From Serripes groenlandicus (lineage: Eukaryota; Mollusca; Bivalvia; Cardiida; Cardiidae), in the NCBI GenBank assembly GCA_031761405.1, contig JASEVX010000005.1, positions 32,537,127-32,601,126 of the forward strand: 64,000 bases of DNA, read 5' to 3'. Every line of letters starts with the position of its first letter. Position 1 is the stretch's first letter. Position numbers and translations under genes: made by a program. The notes beneath the pieces were generated by a model. It saw nothing but the letters and a program-made list of their open reading frames with translations, had not been told where the DNA came from and did no database searches. This document shows positions 43,011 through 54,147 of this stretch, piece by piece.

Positions 43011-43258
43011 ATCGTGTTTTGATATCCACTGAAAGGTCGAATTTTGAAAACAAGTTAAACAATTAAAGTATGACCAAACTCGTACTTTCTCACAATGTTT
43101 TCAAATCTGTATGAGTAGCATGCCCTTCATTCTCCCAACCACCCCAACAACTTTTCCTGTTCGTATATTTTTTTTCCATGCTATGTTTTCAAATAGATAT
43201 CAAACCATTGGTTGATAGTATTGATGAACGTTTTATCTTGTTTTTAACAGTATTTCAG

Positions 43259-43494
43259 TTAACTCTTTCGCTGCCAAAGGAAATCAAAGGCTTTTGTAAA
43301 CAATGCAGATTCAGGTGAGACAGGTCGTAACGAGACATGAGACAGGTCGTAACGAGCTGTCTCACCTGAAATCTGCATTGTTTGCAACTAGCACATAGCA
43401 TTTTACCAAAGTTTCTGTTGGACGAAAAATGGGGTGGTCCAATTTTTCAACATGGAAAAGTCGACTTTGTGAATATCGGCAGTGAAAGGGTTAA
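43259..43494. mobile_element. Family E TTAA-hairpin MITE, complete
   Basis: TTAACTCTTTCGCTGCC to GGCAGTGAAAGGGTTAA, 236 bp. The apex carries an extra copy of GAGACAGGTCGTAACGAG, so one arm is duplicated. TTAA on both sides. Confidence 0.88.
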
Positions 43495-43629
43495 AGCACG
43501 GCGGTCAGAGTTCCCCCTACCAATGTGTCTACTGGCTCACTAGCACAGAACCTCCACTTATTATCTTCCAGGCAACATACTATGTTTTACAAACCTTTCA
43601 GTCAATTGGTGGTAGACTTATGAACTTGT

Positions 43630-43790
43630 GTTCAAAACGAGCAATTTCTCCTTATTGCCACAATGTTTTCAACCGTCTTTTAAATAATTATACTATCAAT
43701 TATAGAAATATTTCCCTTTTTTTGTCGAGGTGATTTCAAAGTCGTCTGCTGCAAATTTGTTGTATGAGGGAAAGGTTTATGCTGTATATT
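43630..43790 (-). mobile_element. Family A MITE, one half
   Basis: AAAACGAGCAATTTCTCC, TTGCCACAATGTTTTCAA, GTCGTCTGCTGCAAATTTG and TATGAGGGAAAGGTTTA. Confidence 0.7.
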
Positions 43791-43854
43791 GCACAGAGCA
43801 CCGTTATCCAGTGGCTTTCTAAAATGTTTGTACGACAAGATGATTTATTGGTTT

Positions 43855-44045
43855 ATTGCGGTTTACGCCATTTTAAATAATAGTTCAGTTATATCACAGC
43901 GACAGCTCACCTCGTCATGATCCCTGTGTAAATAAGCCAGTGTTAGGCTACGAAATTCCTTGCTAAGAAGCACTCGCCCATGACCGCCGCGACTGAGGAT
44001 CGAACTCGTGACACCCGGTTTCGAATCTCCGACGCTAACCACTCT
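43855..44045 (-). mobile_element. SINE K, reverse
   Basis: AGTTCAGTTATATCACAGCG tail side, AAGCCAGTGTTAGGCTACG, ACTGAGGATCGAACTCGTGA B-box side and GACGCTAACCACTC head. Confidence 0.65.
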
Positions 44046-44578
44046 CTACGACAAAATGATGAATATGACAAATCGTGACCAGACTTCGCGAAGTCCCAGG
44101 CTGATGATCTTGATCTTGGTCTAAGAAGTTAATTGTGTCTTTCCATACACGTGCAGTTGTGTACACACTAACACTTGTCGAATTGTCTGTACCCCACACG
44201 GTGTTTAACTGTTCATGTATAACGTAAACAAAATAACAAAAATAAAGATGTTACATTTACCGTTTTAACTTGAAGGTCTTTTTAGAATAAAATGGAAAGT
44301 GTAAACTAAGGTAAAGGGTATTCATATAAGGAAAAGGGTAACCTTTAATAATTAAAAGCCGGAATTTGAATTGCATTGTTTATATTTATATACTTGAATC
44401 CTCCGAAAACAACAATCACAGCAATGTTATGAAAAATAGTTCATTTAAATTCGGTTATCAGTGCAAAGAGTTCAAATCTGAAGTATGGCAAACAAGTTTG
44501 TTTTTATCCCTCTTTAGTGTTACCCTTCACACACATATTTAAACTACCGAAGATAGTCTTCGATGCACGATATTAATT

Positions 44579-44670
44579 AACTAACCCTTTTCCACTCGTA
44601 GACGCATTCTGACGCATCTGCAGCAGAAGACTTTTGATAACATTGTGGCAAACGGAGAAATTACTTGACC
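44579..44670 (-). mobile_element. Family A MITE fragment
   Basis: TAACTAACCCTTTTCCACTC, GCATCTGCAGCAGAAGACTT, GGCAAACGGAGAAATTACTT; ends at the hairpin apex. Confidence 0.65.
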
Positions 44671-44879
44671 ATGATCTACACTGTGTGGTTGGTTTCCTAA
44701 GAGCACCGCACATATCATGTTTTGGTAGAATACTAATAAGCGTTGTACTCAACAAGGTCACTTCAGAATCACTGAAATGATAAACAAACTCTTTCCTTTA
44801 GACCAACGTTTTAATATTTAGTATTTGCACCAACCAAACATTAATTTAACTTGACTTATTAGGGCTTAATCCGTATTAA

Positions 44880-45270
44880 TAACCGTATTTCAGTCATATC
44901 ACAATGCCGAGCCCAGGTAGCTCAGCCGGTAGCGAGGCGGGCTGTCAATCTAAGAGTTGTGAGTTCGAACCCCAGCTCGGCCAACATTCTTTCCGTCGTT
45001 TAACAAAATTCATTGTTACATGCGTCATTCGTCTCTCACCAATTGGCTAACAGTATATGTGTAAAGCAGCCAGTTGCTTGGAAAGTATGTTGTGTGAAGT
45101 ACTAGTGTGAGAACGCAAGGAAACGCATGAGTAGGTGAACTGGCCGCCGTGATATGACTGAAAATTTATTGAAAATGGCGTTAAACCGTTTAACAAAGAT
45201 AAATCAGAAATATCACTGCGACAGTACACCTTGTCAATACATAGGTCTTAGTAACAAACTATTGGGTTTA
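44880..45270 (-). mobile_element. SINE K remnant, reverse, split by SINE C
   Basis: CCGTATTTCAGTCATATCAC before and ATATCACTGCGACAGTACAC after the SINE give the K tail region in order. The rest is too eroded to follow. Confidence 0.5.
44906..45200 (+). mobile_element. SINE C inside SINE K
   Basis: Head GCCGAGCCCAGGTAGCTCAG and B box GTTCGAACCCC, body ATTGGCTAACAGTATATGTG, end ATGGCGTTAAACCG. ATATCAC occurs on both sides. Confidence 0.82.
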
Positions 45271-45274
45271 ATTG

Positions 45275-45745
45275 TGATAATGGCTGCCCTCCGTGGCGCT
45301 CAGGGTTGTGGGGTTTATTAATCATTACGAGCCAAGCCCCGGTAGCTTAGTCGGTAGCGACGCGGGCTGTCAATCCAGGGGTTGTGAGTTCGAATCCCGG
45401 CCGGGCCAACTTTCTTTCCGAGGATTGACAAAAGTCAATGCGACATGCGTCATTCGTCTTCCACCAATAGGCTAAGTCTATGTGGAAAAGCATCCAGTTG
45501 CTTGGGAAGATTGTTGTGTGGAGTACTGGTGTGAGAAAACCAGGAAATGCATGATTAGGTGAACTGGCCGCCGTGATGTAACTGAGAAATTGTTAACAAC
45601 GGCGTTAAACCCCAATCAATCAATCAATCAATCAATTAATCATTGTGACTGACTGGCTGGTGTCAGGATAAATTGACCAGTGGTACACGACGTGATATGT
45701 ATAACTGAAGCATTGTTGCAGCGGCGTTAACCACCTAACTATCAA
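45275..45745 (+). mobile_element. SINE I split by SINE C
   Basis: CCCTCCGTGGCGCTCAGGGT before, then ATTGTGACTGACTGGCTGGT and TGTTGCAGCGGCGTTAACCA after the inserted SINE. Confidence 0.8.
45331..45634 (+). mobile_element. SINE C with 14-bp duplication, inside SINE I
   Basis: Starts GCCAAGCCCCGGTAGCTTAG, B box GTTCGAATCCC, tail GGCGTTAAACCCC(AATC)n. ATTAATCATTACGA (45317-45330) and ATTAATCATTGTGA (45635-45648) flank it, two bases having drifted. Confidence 0.9.
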
Positions 45746-46117
45746 TCTAAATACTAATTTAGATATTATTAAAATTTGAATATGTTTGTTAGAACTATAT
45801 AATGGGAGATGATGGAAGTAGAGACAAAGTATTATGTCATATTTAAGATATAATAAAACTTGTAACAATATAACAAGGCCATGTGACATAAACGAGCCCC
45901 GGGATTCTGCGAACGTGTGTTATATATAGCTCATCTTGCATCTTTACGCAGTCTGATCGAGATCTTTGTCCGACTTCAAGTAATTCACGCATTAATGTAA
46001 AGGTCTATGCATTGATCGTTATTGTTTTATTAATTCCCACACACCGGAATGTTGAATTGTATGTGGCGAAGCTTTTCCTCTCTTTGAATTACAAATATAT
46101 CGTTTGCTTCCTTTTTT

Positions 46118-46290
46118 CAGAGCTCTAGATAAGGGGGCGTTTTACATGTTCTAAAATCCTTATAACACCTTATAACCCCGTGTTGTGGGTACTCAAAAGA
46201 ATCGTCTCAGTGAGACGATTCTTTTGAGTACCCACAACATAGGGTTTGCTTTAAAAATAAGAGAGAAATTGCGGGGAAAAGAGCTGAATA
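46118..46290. mobile_element. Family G element with perfect palindrome
   Basis: CAGAGCTCTAGATAAGGGGG start, TTCTAAAATCCTTATAACAC, the palindrome at 46181-46239, then CATAGGGTTTGCTTT and GAGCTGAATACCCG. The right inverted end seen in the 41.55 kb copy is missing. Confidence 0.65.
46181..46239. repeat. Perfect palindrome, 29-base arms, 1-base centre
   Basis: TGTTGTGGGTACTCAAAAGA plus ATCGTCTCA, then a single G, then the exact reverse complement. The 41.62 kb relative has several mismatches, so the perfect pairing here is recent or maintained. Confidence 0.95.
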
Positions 46291-46483
46291 CCCGTCCAAA
46301 GAACCAGTGATGTCACATTTTCGTTGTGTACAATTAATATAAAATAAAATTTATTCAGCAGAGTTAAAACAATGTTTATATATGAACATATGTAAATACA
46401 TGTGAGCAAATAAAAAGAAAGGAAAACAAACCCAAAATAGGGGTAGTATGAAACAATCAGAAAAAAAAAATCAATAAATATAT

Positions 46484-46752
46484 ATATGAGCCGTTCCACG
46501 AGAAAACCAACATTATGGACTCTGCGTAATGTATCGACCCAGATCGGCCTGCGCAGTCCGCGCATGCTAATCCGGGCCGACATATTCCGTCTCGTAGGGA
46601 TAAAGGTATAGAGAAAAGATTCCTGAAACAGAAAATCCATAGGAGGCGAAAAGTTTCTGCTCGGATTAGCCTATGGGTCCTGCTTAGGCTGATCATGGTC
46701 TATACTTAACGCAGAGTCAATAATGTATGGTTTTCTCGTGGAACGGCTCATA
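46484..46752 (+). mobile_element. Family B MITE, CCTATGG subtype
   Basis: TATGAGCCGTTCCACGAGAA to TTCTCGTGGAACGGCTCATA, flanked by TA. Shares the TAGCCTATGGGTCCTGCTTA block with the copy at 38217. Confidence 0.9.
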
Positions 46753-47293
46753 TGTACAATGAAGAATACAAAATTCAGCATGTAATATTGGTGGAATAAA
46801 GTTGGAACACTATTATATACAGTATATAAAGGTCACTGAAAGACGTATATCCATCAAACCAAATATCAGTCATCTCGACTCGTTAATTATTCATGAATGC
46901 TTCTCTTTCATGTAGAGCTTTCGATTAACATCAAATGCGCCGCGCCTGGGGATTTGGGGTCATATTACAGATCCAGGTAAACCTATCTAACCATATACAC
47001 GTTCACACCAGATTTGTCACCGTGCGCCTGTATGGTATACAGACTTAAATGCATTTAATGACAAATTATGAATTGTAACCGTACAAGTTGTGCAGCAATG
47101 GAAATATAAATGATGCTTAATCGTGTCATTTAGGCCCGAAATAGCCAGACGCGTCTAGTTTCTAATATCCGAGAGGTCGCGCGTGCTGGGTGTGAATTAT
47201 TCATATAAATCAACAACAAGAGCCGAATAAATTGACATTGAGATAATTATGTATATATATAAATATGACAGACTCATGTGACCACTGACTTAT

Positions 47294-47450
47294 GTACATT
47301 TCAGTCGCGGCGCAACGGTTATGGTGGAGTGCCCTTCGGCGGCAAGGCTCATTGTCATAGCCTAGTACTGGTTTGTTAACACAGGGATTTCGAATAAGAG
47401 GAACTGTCGCCATGATATAACCGAAATAATGTTGAAACTGGTCAATAAAA
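47294..47450 (+). mobile_element. SINE K, 5' truncated
   Basis: GTTATGGTGGAGTGCCCTTC, AGCCTAGTACTGGTTTGTTA, TCGCCATGATATAACCGAAA, ending in an A/C-rich tail. Confidence 0.65.
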
Positions 47451-47576
47451 CAAACAAATGTACATTTATCTGGGAATCCTTTGACACATTACATTCTTTT
47501 TTCTCCCATTATTTGGAATCAATTACGTTCGTTATTGACATTCTTCGACTGAAAACAAACAACGAAGTTACATTGG

Positions 47577-47870
47577 TCGGGCCGAGCCCCGGTAGCTCAG
47601 TCGGTAGCGACGCGTGCTGTCAATCAAGGGGTTGTGAGTACGGATATCGGCTCGGCCAACTTTCTTTCCGAGGATTGACAAAAGTCAATGCGTCATTCGT
47701 CTTCACCAATGGACTAAATATATGTAGAAAAAACAGCCAATTGCTTGGGAAGATTGTTGTGTGGAGTACTGGTGTGAGAAAACCAGGAAATGCATGAGTA
47801 GGTGAACTGGCCGCCGTGATATAACTGAGAAATTGTTAAAAACAGCGTTAAACCCCAATCAACCAATCAA
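47577..47870 (+). mobile_element. SINE C with 8-bp duplication
   Basis: GGGCCGAGCCCCGGTAGCTC head; B-box region mutated (GTGAGTACGGATATCGG); tail GCGTTAAACCCC(AATC)n. TACATTGG at 47569-47576 and 47871-47878. Confidence 0.88.
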
Positions 47871-47878
47871 TACATTGG

Positions 47879-48660
47879 GAGGCTGGTAAGATTGCTCATA
47901 CAGCAAGGTATGCGTGATTATACGATTTCAAATTAAAATACGTGAAAATATGTGGACGCATTCAAGAATGATATTGAGAAAACATCGTGTACGTGATTCT
48001 GAATATTGAGAGAATGACACTATAATTGCATATTAAAGCTTATCTTTGGAAATCTACATTTTGGTCGCCTTTATCTTTCTAAATGCCACTTTGAATATTG
48101 TACGTCATAACCCTTGTGATTTAGAGGAGCTCAGACAGACAGACAGCCGGAAAAGCCTGACAATAAGGGATATCTAATGAAGCGAAACTCAATTAAAGCG
48201 ACATGTTTATAACATATAATAAAACATAGTACAACGTTTGTTGGAACAACACCCGGGCGGCCCCATGGGCCTTAATGTCACTATTTATAAAGGTAGTGTC
48301 TATGTTCACGTAATTTCATGTATTCTTATCAGTTTGTGGTTCGTGGAGCCTATATACATATACATGTATAGTTTTGTATACACATTTAATTATATCGTGG
48401 GTCTCGTTCGAACAGGCCGAAGCTACATCTTGTACAATATGTCGTTATTGCATCCCCGAACGAAGCCAGCAATATTTCAGAGTTGCTATGAACTTTAGGA
48501 GGTATGATGTTCTTTTGAAAGCAACGTGCTGTAGCATATATAAGGATTCTAATGTGGCATTTTAATAGAACAGTAATCAATAACTGTACTGACAGTCTAA
48601 ATAAGACATTTCACGACTCTGCACATCTGCAGATGTTTTATGAAAAGACATTGGAAAAGG
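47879..48660. other. Unique stretch with one short repeat fragment
   Basis: Only the short dispersed repeat GGCGGCCCCATGGGCCTTAA (about 48248-48290; relatives at 3303 and 21062) is recognised. Frames of 60-86 codons at 48238-48580 have no support. Confidence 0.35.
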
Positions 48661-48662
48661 AG

Positions 48663-48745
48663 GAACATTCAGTTGTGATTAGTGTATATCTAGATCAGCC
48701 AACACATCCACACAGTCTCATCTGACTCTACAGTGTTCGCGGAGA
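48663..48745. repeat. Hairpin repeat J
   Basis: TCAGTTGTGATTAGTGTATA, AGATCAGCCAACACATCCAC, ACAGTCTCATCTGACTCTAC, AGTGTTCGC: the J order with the central pairing partly kept. Confidence 0.5.
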
Positions 48746-48814
48746 CAGGCAATAGTTAGATATAGAAGGTTTCAAGAATTTCTGTAAAGAAGTATCTCAT
48801 TGGTTCGCTTTTTA

Positions 48815-49038
48815 TTAACCCTTCCACACTTGTATTCACGTTTTGATGCATCTGAAACAGTCGACGTTTGAAAACGTTGTGACAAAGGGAGAAATTGCTC
48901 ATAATGATCCATTTCGCCTTGTGCAACCAATGTTTTCAACTATATCAAACAATTCTACTTTCATTCATAAAGCTTTCCCCATGCCAAGACGTTTCAAAGT
49001 CGTCTGCTGCAGATTCATTGTATGTGGGAAAGGGTTTA
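48815..49038 (-). mobile_element. Family A MITE
   Basis: TTAACCCTTCCACACTTG to TGTATGTGGGAAAGGGTTTA. Arms AAAGGGAGAAATTGCTC with a poorly pairing apex (ATAATGATCC). Confidence 0.75.
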
Positions 49039-49065
49039 CATTGATGCACAGGTTAGTATTTATAC

Positions 49066-49395
49066 GCCGAGCCCCTGTAGCTCAGTCGGTAGCGACGCGG
49101 GCTGTCAATTCAGGGGTTGTGAGTTCGAATCCCGGCACGGCAAACTTTCTTTCCGAGGATTGACAAACGTCAATGCGACATGCGTCATTCGTCTTCCACC
49201 AATGGGCTAAGTCTATGTGGAAAAGCAGACAGTTGTTGGGAAGATTGTTGTGTGGAGTACTGGTGTGAGAAAACCAGGAAATGCATGAGTAGGTGAACTG
49301 GCCGCCGTGATATAACTGAGAAATTGTTAAAAACGGCGTTAAACCGCAATCAATCAATCAATCAACCAATCAATCAATCAATCGATCAATCAATA
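49066..49395 (+). mobile_element. SINE C with long (AATC)n tail
   Basis: GCCGAGCCCCTGTAGCTCAG, B box GTTCGAATCCC, tail GGCGTTAAACCGC then about fifteen AATC-type units. TAGTATTTA precedes and follows. Confidence 0.88.
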
Positions 49396-49419
49396 GTATT
49401 TAACTACTCATGTAGACCA

Positions 49420-49662
49420 CCTCGGAGATGTAATGGTAGGACGTCCGCCTCGGATTCGATTCCGGCCTATTCATACCAACATCTTGAACAATGGTAATAT
49501 TTGATTTCCCACTTTGGCTCTCAGGAGTCTTTGGTTAACATTCCATTACGACTGGCTAGATGGTGTCAGGTTGAATGGAGTAGTAGTATTGGTAACTTAT
49601 CCAGTAAACGCCGTCATATAACTGAAAGCAATGTTGGGGGCGGCATAAAACACCAAATAAAC
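49420..49662 (+). mobile_element. SINE I, uninterrupted
   Basis: Head CCTCGGAGATGTAATGGTAG and GGATTCGATTCCGG, then CCCACTTTGGCTCTCAGG, ACGACTGGCTAGATGGTGTC, tail GCCGTCATATAACTGAAAGC and GGGCGGCATAAAACACC. It supplies most of the window's longest frame (49501-50064), which is therefore not a gene. Confidence 0.75.
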
Positions 49663-49808
49663 ACATGTAATAATTACGGCAATGTTATTTACCTGGAGCA
49701 CCGCTCAGTAAATGGCATGTATGAATTCACACAACAATTGACATCAAAACAGACAGATCAACCTGTTCATCCGTGCAGTCTAATCTTATTCTACATTATT
49801 TTCTTTAC

Positions 49809-49917
49809 ATATGAGCCGTTCCACGAAAAAACAAACATTCTGGACTCTGCTAATGTATCGATCCAGATCCGGGCCGACACATTCCGTCTAAAGGATATAT
49901 ATAGGTATAGAGTCATG
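49809..49917 (+). mobile_element. Family B MITE, large internal deletion
   Basis: TATGAGCCGTTCCACG, then GTATCGATCCAGATCCGGGC (deletion of the palindromic block) to GGTATAGAGTCATGATGG; second half absent. Confidence 0.75.
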
Positions 49918-50880
49918 ATGGTAACCGTCATTTTGGACCAAATCGGGCCCGAACAAAACCGGTGTTTAGCATTCTCTATTTTTACTTTCAAACAAGGTGA
50001 AAATACTAAAAGTGATAAAATTAATCATTTCCAGTGCATTCTATACACATTCATAATGCATTAAACTCAATGTCATATATTCAATACATTCTGGTGATGG
50101 TATACACTCATTTCTACGCAAACAACGGGTTTTTTTAGGGACTATAGTAGATCAGCAAGTCAGCGGATGTATCTAGCGTAATTTGACCTCAAAAGGGTAA
50201 TCAACGTACTCAAAGTACTGTAAGTCGGGCTCACACGAAAACTTGATTTGAATAAACAAGAACAACGCCAGCAGGTGCCATAGTTCATCAGACTTTTTAA
50301 AGGTAAAAATCGGCAAAAAATCAATTATAAACATTTCAGACGTTGCCTTACGATGATTTATCTGTTCCAAAGACATATTCTTTACATTTTAGGAGAATGG
50401 TCAATCTAAACTCAATACCTAAATAGTCTACAGCAAATGAGTATTAAACTGCAAGAAAGGTGCATTGTATAGTTATAACTGTTTTACCGTGTTATTTATG
50501 ATTTTGACACATTTTCATAATGAAACATTGTTTTAATCTTTTTACCAGCTAACACGGTCAAATTGATGCTGCTTATCGTAAATGAATGTTATGCTACTTC
50601 ATTAAGCTTTTTCAATAGAACATTTTAACTTAATGTAATTTTCTGCATACACTTTACATAGGCTCGAGTTGAACTTTACTGCTCGCACATACAAACACAA
50701 ACCCACAGGCCTGCAGCAAGCTTATTGAGTGGTTGTGACACTCGCCTCCCAATGGAGACAGCTAATAAAACAATTGCACAAAGGCCTGATTGTCTGTCTG
50801 TCTGGCGAAGATAATTTAGTCGAGAAATACACGTAATAGAAAATGAAAGCCCTTTCAAATGGGGTGTCACTTCTATTACC
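49918..50880. other. AT-rich unique stretch
   Basis: No repeat, RNA or coding feature recognised. Confidence 0.4.
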
Positions 50881-50902
50881 AAACACACACACACACACAC
50901 AC
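50881..50902. repeat. (CA)n microsatellite
   Basis: About ten CA units. Confidence 0.9.
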
Positions 50903-50909
50903 ATCAATG

Positions 50910-51105
50910 ATGCAGCAGGAGACATTGAAATTGTCTATGCAAAAGTATGGAAGCATTTTTAAAATGAAACTCCAATTATTGAAAACGCCTTGTAGCTTAA
51001 GGGGCAAAATCCTATTATGAACAAATTCTCCTTTTGCCGGTTACAATGCATTCAAAAGTTGTTTGCTGCAGATGCGTCAAAACACGTCTACATGTGGGAA
51101 AGGCA
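50910..51105 (+). mobile_element. Family A MITE, left end lost
   Basis: GATGCAGCAGGAGACATTGA, GAACAAATTCTCCTTTTGCC, GCTGCAGATGCGTCAAAACA and ACATGTGGGAAAGGC. It abuts a family E element. Confidence 0.7.
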
Positions 51106-51300
51106 AAGGCAAAGGCAATTAAAGGCTTTTGAAAACAATGCAGATTCAGGTGAGACAGCTCGTAACGAACTGTCTCTCCTGAAATCTGCATTATTTGCAC
51201 TTAGACATACAATTTTACCAGATTTCCTTTTGGACGAAAGATGGAGTGGTCCAATTCATCAACATGAAAGAGTAGTTAAATTCGGCAGTGAAAGGGTTAA
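51106..51300. mobile_element. Family E MITE, left end lost
   Basis: GCAATTAAAGGCTTTTGAAA, AACAATGCAGATTCAGGTGA, GACAGCTCGTAACGAACTG and complement, ending GGCAGTGAAAGGGTTAA. The left terminus is replaced by the family A end and AAAGGC repeats. Confidence 0.8.
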
Positions 51301-51720
51301 ACCCCCTCCCCTGATGCATGACAAGGTTCGATATAATATAAATGCACGGATTATACTGCATTATGGGATACTTAATAGGTGTGTGAAGAATGTCAGGGAC
51401 AATTAAAAAATGTCCAAAGGGTTCCGGATCGCACTGGTGCATTGAATAGCGTTTATACTATTTAATTTCACACCCGGGCTTAAATACAGTAGAACGCAGT
51501 GAAATCTTTTCATATGCGAGGAAAGAAGTTTATAAAAATTAGATGTGCTGCATTGAATTGAATGCATATTTGCAAAAATAGTGCAGCGGTCAGATGCCAT
51601 AAAATAAGGCACAATAAAAAAAGCCCCGCTTTAACCCCATATCCCCCACCCCCGCCCTAGAAGTTTAGGGCCTTTAGTTTCCTTGTATATCTAGAGTGTC
51701 CTGCACTCTCTGATCAGTAT

Positions 51721-52016
51721 ATGTCGAGTCCCGGTAGCTCAGTCGGTAACGACGCGGGCTGTCAATCCAGGAATTGTGAGTTCGAATTCCGGCTCGGCCA
51801 ACCTTCTTTCCGACGTTTGACAAAAGTCATTGCGACATGCGTCATTCGTCTTCCACCAATGGGCTAAGTTTATGTGGAAAAGCAGCCAGTTGCTTGGGAA
51901 GATTGTTGTGTGGAGTACTGGTGTGCGAAAACCAGGAAACACATGAGTAGGTGAACTGGCCGCCGTGATATGACTGCGAAATTGTTAAAAACCGCGCTAA
52001 ACCCCAATCAATCAAT
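51721..52016 (+). mobile_element. SINE C with 11-bp duplication
   Basis: GTCGAGTCCCGGTAGCTCAG, B box GTTCGAATTCC, tail GCGCTAAACCCC(AATC)n. CTGATCAGTAT at 51710-51720 and 52017-52027. Confidence 0.9.
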
Positions 52017-52062
52017 CTGATCAGTATCAGCATCAGCATTGTTTGTTTATAGGTAAGGATAT

Positions 52063-52292
52063 TTAACCCTTTCCCTCATATAGACGCTTTCTGACGCCTC
52101 TGCAGCAGACAGCTTTTTGAAACCATCGTGAAAAAAGAAGAAATTGCACAAAACGTGCAATTTCTCCTTTTGCCACAATGTTTTTCCACTTGTTGTCATA
52201 GGTTATCCATTCAATTATGGAGATTTTCTATTATTTGATAAAATACGTTCAAAGTCGTCTGCTGCAGAATTGTCGTATGAGGGAAAGGGTGA
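52063..52292 (-). mobile_element. Family A MITE, full length
   Basis: TTAACCCTTTCCCTCATATA to GAGGGAAAGGGTGAC, 230 bp; right TTAA lost. Apex GCACAAAACGTGC. Confidence 0.88.
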
Positions 52293-52381
52293 CTTCTCAA
52301 TAAGCCAGTTTTGACAGAACTATTTACACATTTGTCACATGTACCATACGGTTGGTCTTCCAAGGAGAACGGCTTAAAGTG

Positions 52382-52616
52382 TTAACCCTTTCCCTCATAC
52401 GACAATTATGCAGCAGACGACTTTGAACGTATCAAAGTTTGTCAAAACATAGACAATCTCCATAATTGAATGGATAACCTATGACAAAAAGGGGAAAACA
52501 TTGTGGCAAAAGGAGAAATTGCACGTTGTGTGCAATTTCTTATTTTGTCACTATGTTTTCAAAAAGCTGTCTGCTGCATAGGCGTCAGAAAGCGTCTGTA
52601 TGAGGGAAAGTGTTAA
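52382..52616 (+). mobile_element. Family A MITE, full length
   Basis: TTAACCCTTTCCCTCATACG to GAGGGAAAGTGTTAA, 235 bp. A short insertion (CAAAGTTTG region, 52434-52442) explains the extra bases. Apex GCACGTTGTGTGC. Confidence 0.9.
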
Positions 52617-52664
52617 TCCCCCTAGGTGAGATAATGGTTTTCTCTCCTTGGTGCTCATAATTCC

Positions 52665-52735
52665 ACAACGTCTTCAAATGTCGTCTGCTGCTGGTGCGTT
52701 AAAATGTGTCAATATTTGGGAAAAGGTTAAAGAAG
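52665..52735 (+). mobile_element. Family A MITE right-end fragment
   Basis: CCACAACGTCTTCAAATG, GTCGTCTGCTGCTGGTGCG, TTTGGGAAAAGGTTAA. Confidence 0.65.
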
Positions 52736-52739
52736 ATAT

Positions 52740-54147
52740 ATATATCGATACGAAGCTGTAACAGTGTTGCATAAGGCTCAAATGTCTGGTGTCAATAATA
52801 TATCAACCTCAACAATTATTCCGGAATACGTCTGCTTTAGCGTCATGGAATTCGTCTATTTGGAGATATAAGATCGCATTTGACATTTGAAACAGTCCAA
52901 TATCGGTCCCACTAGTGCTTCAAAAGTATATAGTCCAAACCTGGTCTCTCTATTTCGGTGGGTTTGTTATACATGTGTATGTGTCATCTTTCTCGACATC
53001 CCGTGACAACAGACGTCACAAAGAATGTACCATTTGCACATTGAATTTTCACGTTGACCTGACTGGTAGATCAGCGAACACGTGCTAGTAACATAAAAAA
53101 ACATACATGTCTACAAACAGTAATCTTATAACAAATTTGAAAAGATTGTTGGAAAAGGAGAAATGGCTATTTTTTTTTTTTAGAAATTTCACCTCTTTTA
53201 ACAACGTTTTCAAAAGTTATCTATTAAGAAAGCGTCAAAAGAAATCTTTGTGTTAGAGAAAGAGTTAACGAGATACTAGTTTACAAGTTTAAGAGTATAT
53301 ATTCAATAAACTGTGGTTAGGCGCGAAACCGCCTGATAAGTTCCTAAATGTTTACATCCTGTTTGATCTAGAGGCCTTTTCCTCAAGCAGCCGACCATTT
53401 TATAACACCCAGCGTTCTCTGTGACGTATAGAAGTTCTAACAGAACATGGAATTTGGGAATATTTAGGTTCTATATGTCATTTATTTGTCTTTAACGTTT
53501 CTGCATGGAATTATAGCAAAACCTACTGAAAGTTCTCAATTAGCGATTCATCAGTAGTTATCAATTCTTTGTGCTAATAAAGATTATTTCGATGGCAGAA
53601 AGGGTTTCCTCAAACATGTATACTGATTAATTCGTAAACAAAACGCGTCACTTCGTTTAAATTCCATAACATCCTAATTTCTTATCGCAAAAATAAGGAA
53701 AATACTTCGGTTTCTTACCAAATTTACGCGGGCAAATCAAGTTGACACTTTTCAGCATTTTGGACGCTTGATACACGCAGCGTTAAGCTTCTCGGTGATG
53801 GTGACATGATTACGATCACATGATCCAACATGACGCAATGTTTGGCGGGCGGATTAATTTGAACAAACCCTTGATAGTGGTTGTAATAATAATTTATGTT
53901 TAATATCATAGTTATGTTTAAGATGTTCTCGTTCACTTATGTTTCAATCCACAACGGAACCAGAGAACGATTTATGTGAGTCAAAACAAAGTCGAATCCT
54001 GTAGAAACGTACCAGATTTAATCATTTATACTGCATGAATAACGGAGCAGCATGTTCTGACACGAGTTTATTTGAACAGCATCGGATTAACGCGTGTAGA
54101 GTATTGAACTCATTACCTGATACGTTATGGTTATATTAAATGTTATT
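52740..54147. other. Mostly unique stretch
   Basis: Apart from an eroded family A copy at about 53120-53268 (TTGTTGGAAAAGGAGAAATG, AGAGAAAGAGTTAA), no elements are recognised. A possible first coding exon on the minus strand at 53719-53758 is discussed under findings and not annotated. Confidence 0.35.

Noticed and set aside
45331..45410. Functional tRNA genes at the SINE C heads
   Set aside because: A and B boxes are present but the acceptor stem does not close; all copies are followed by the same SINE body.
46251..46640. 129-codon minus-strand frame
   Set aside because: Half of it is the family B element at 46484 and the remainder is AT-rich sequence.
49501..50064. 187-codon plus-strand open frame, the longest in the window
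   Set aside because: It runs through SINE I and a truncated family B MITE; the protein-like stretches are translations of those repeats.
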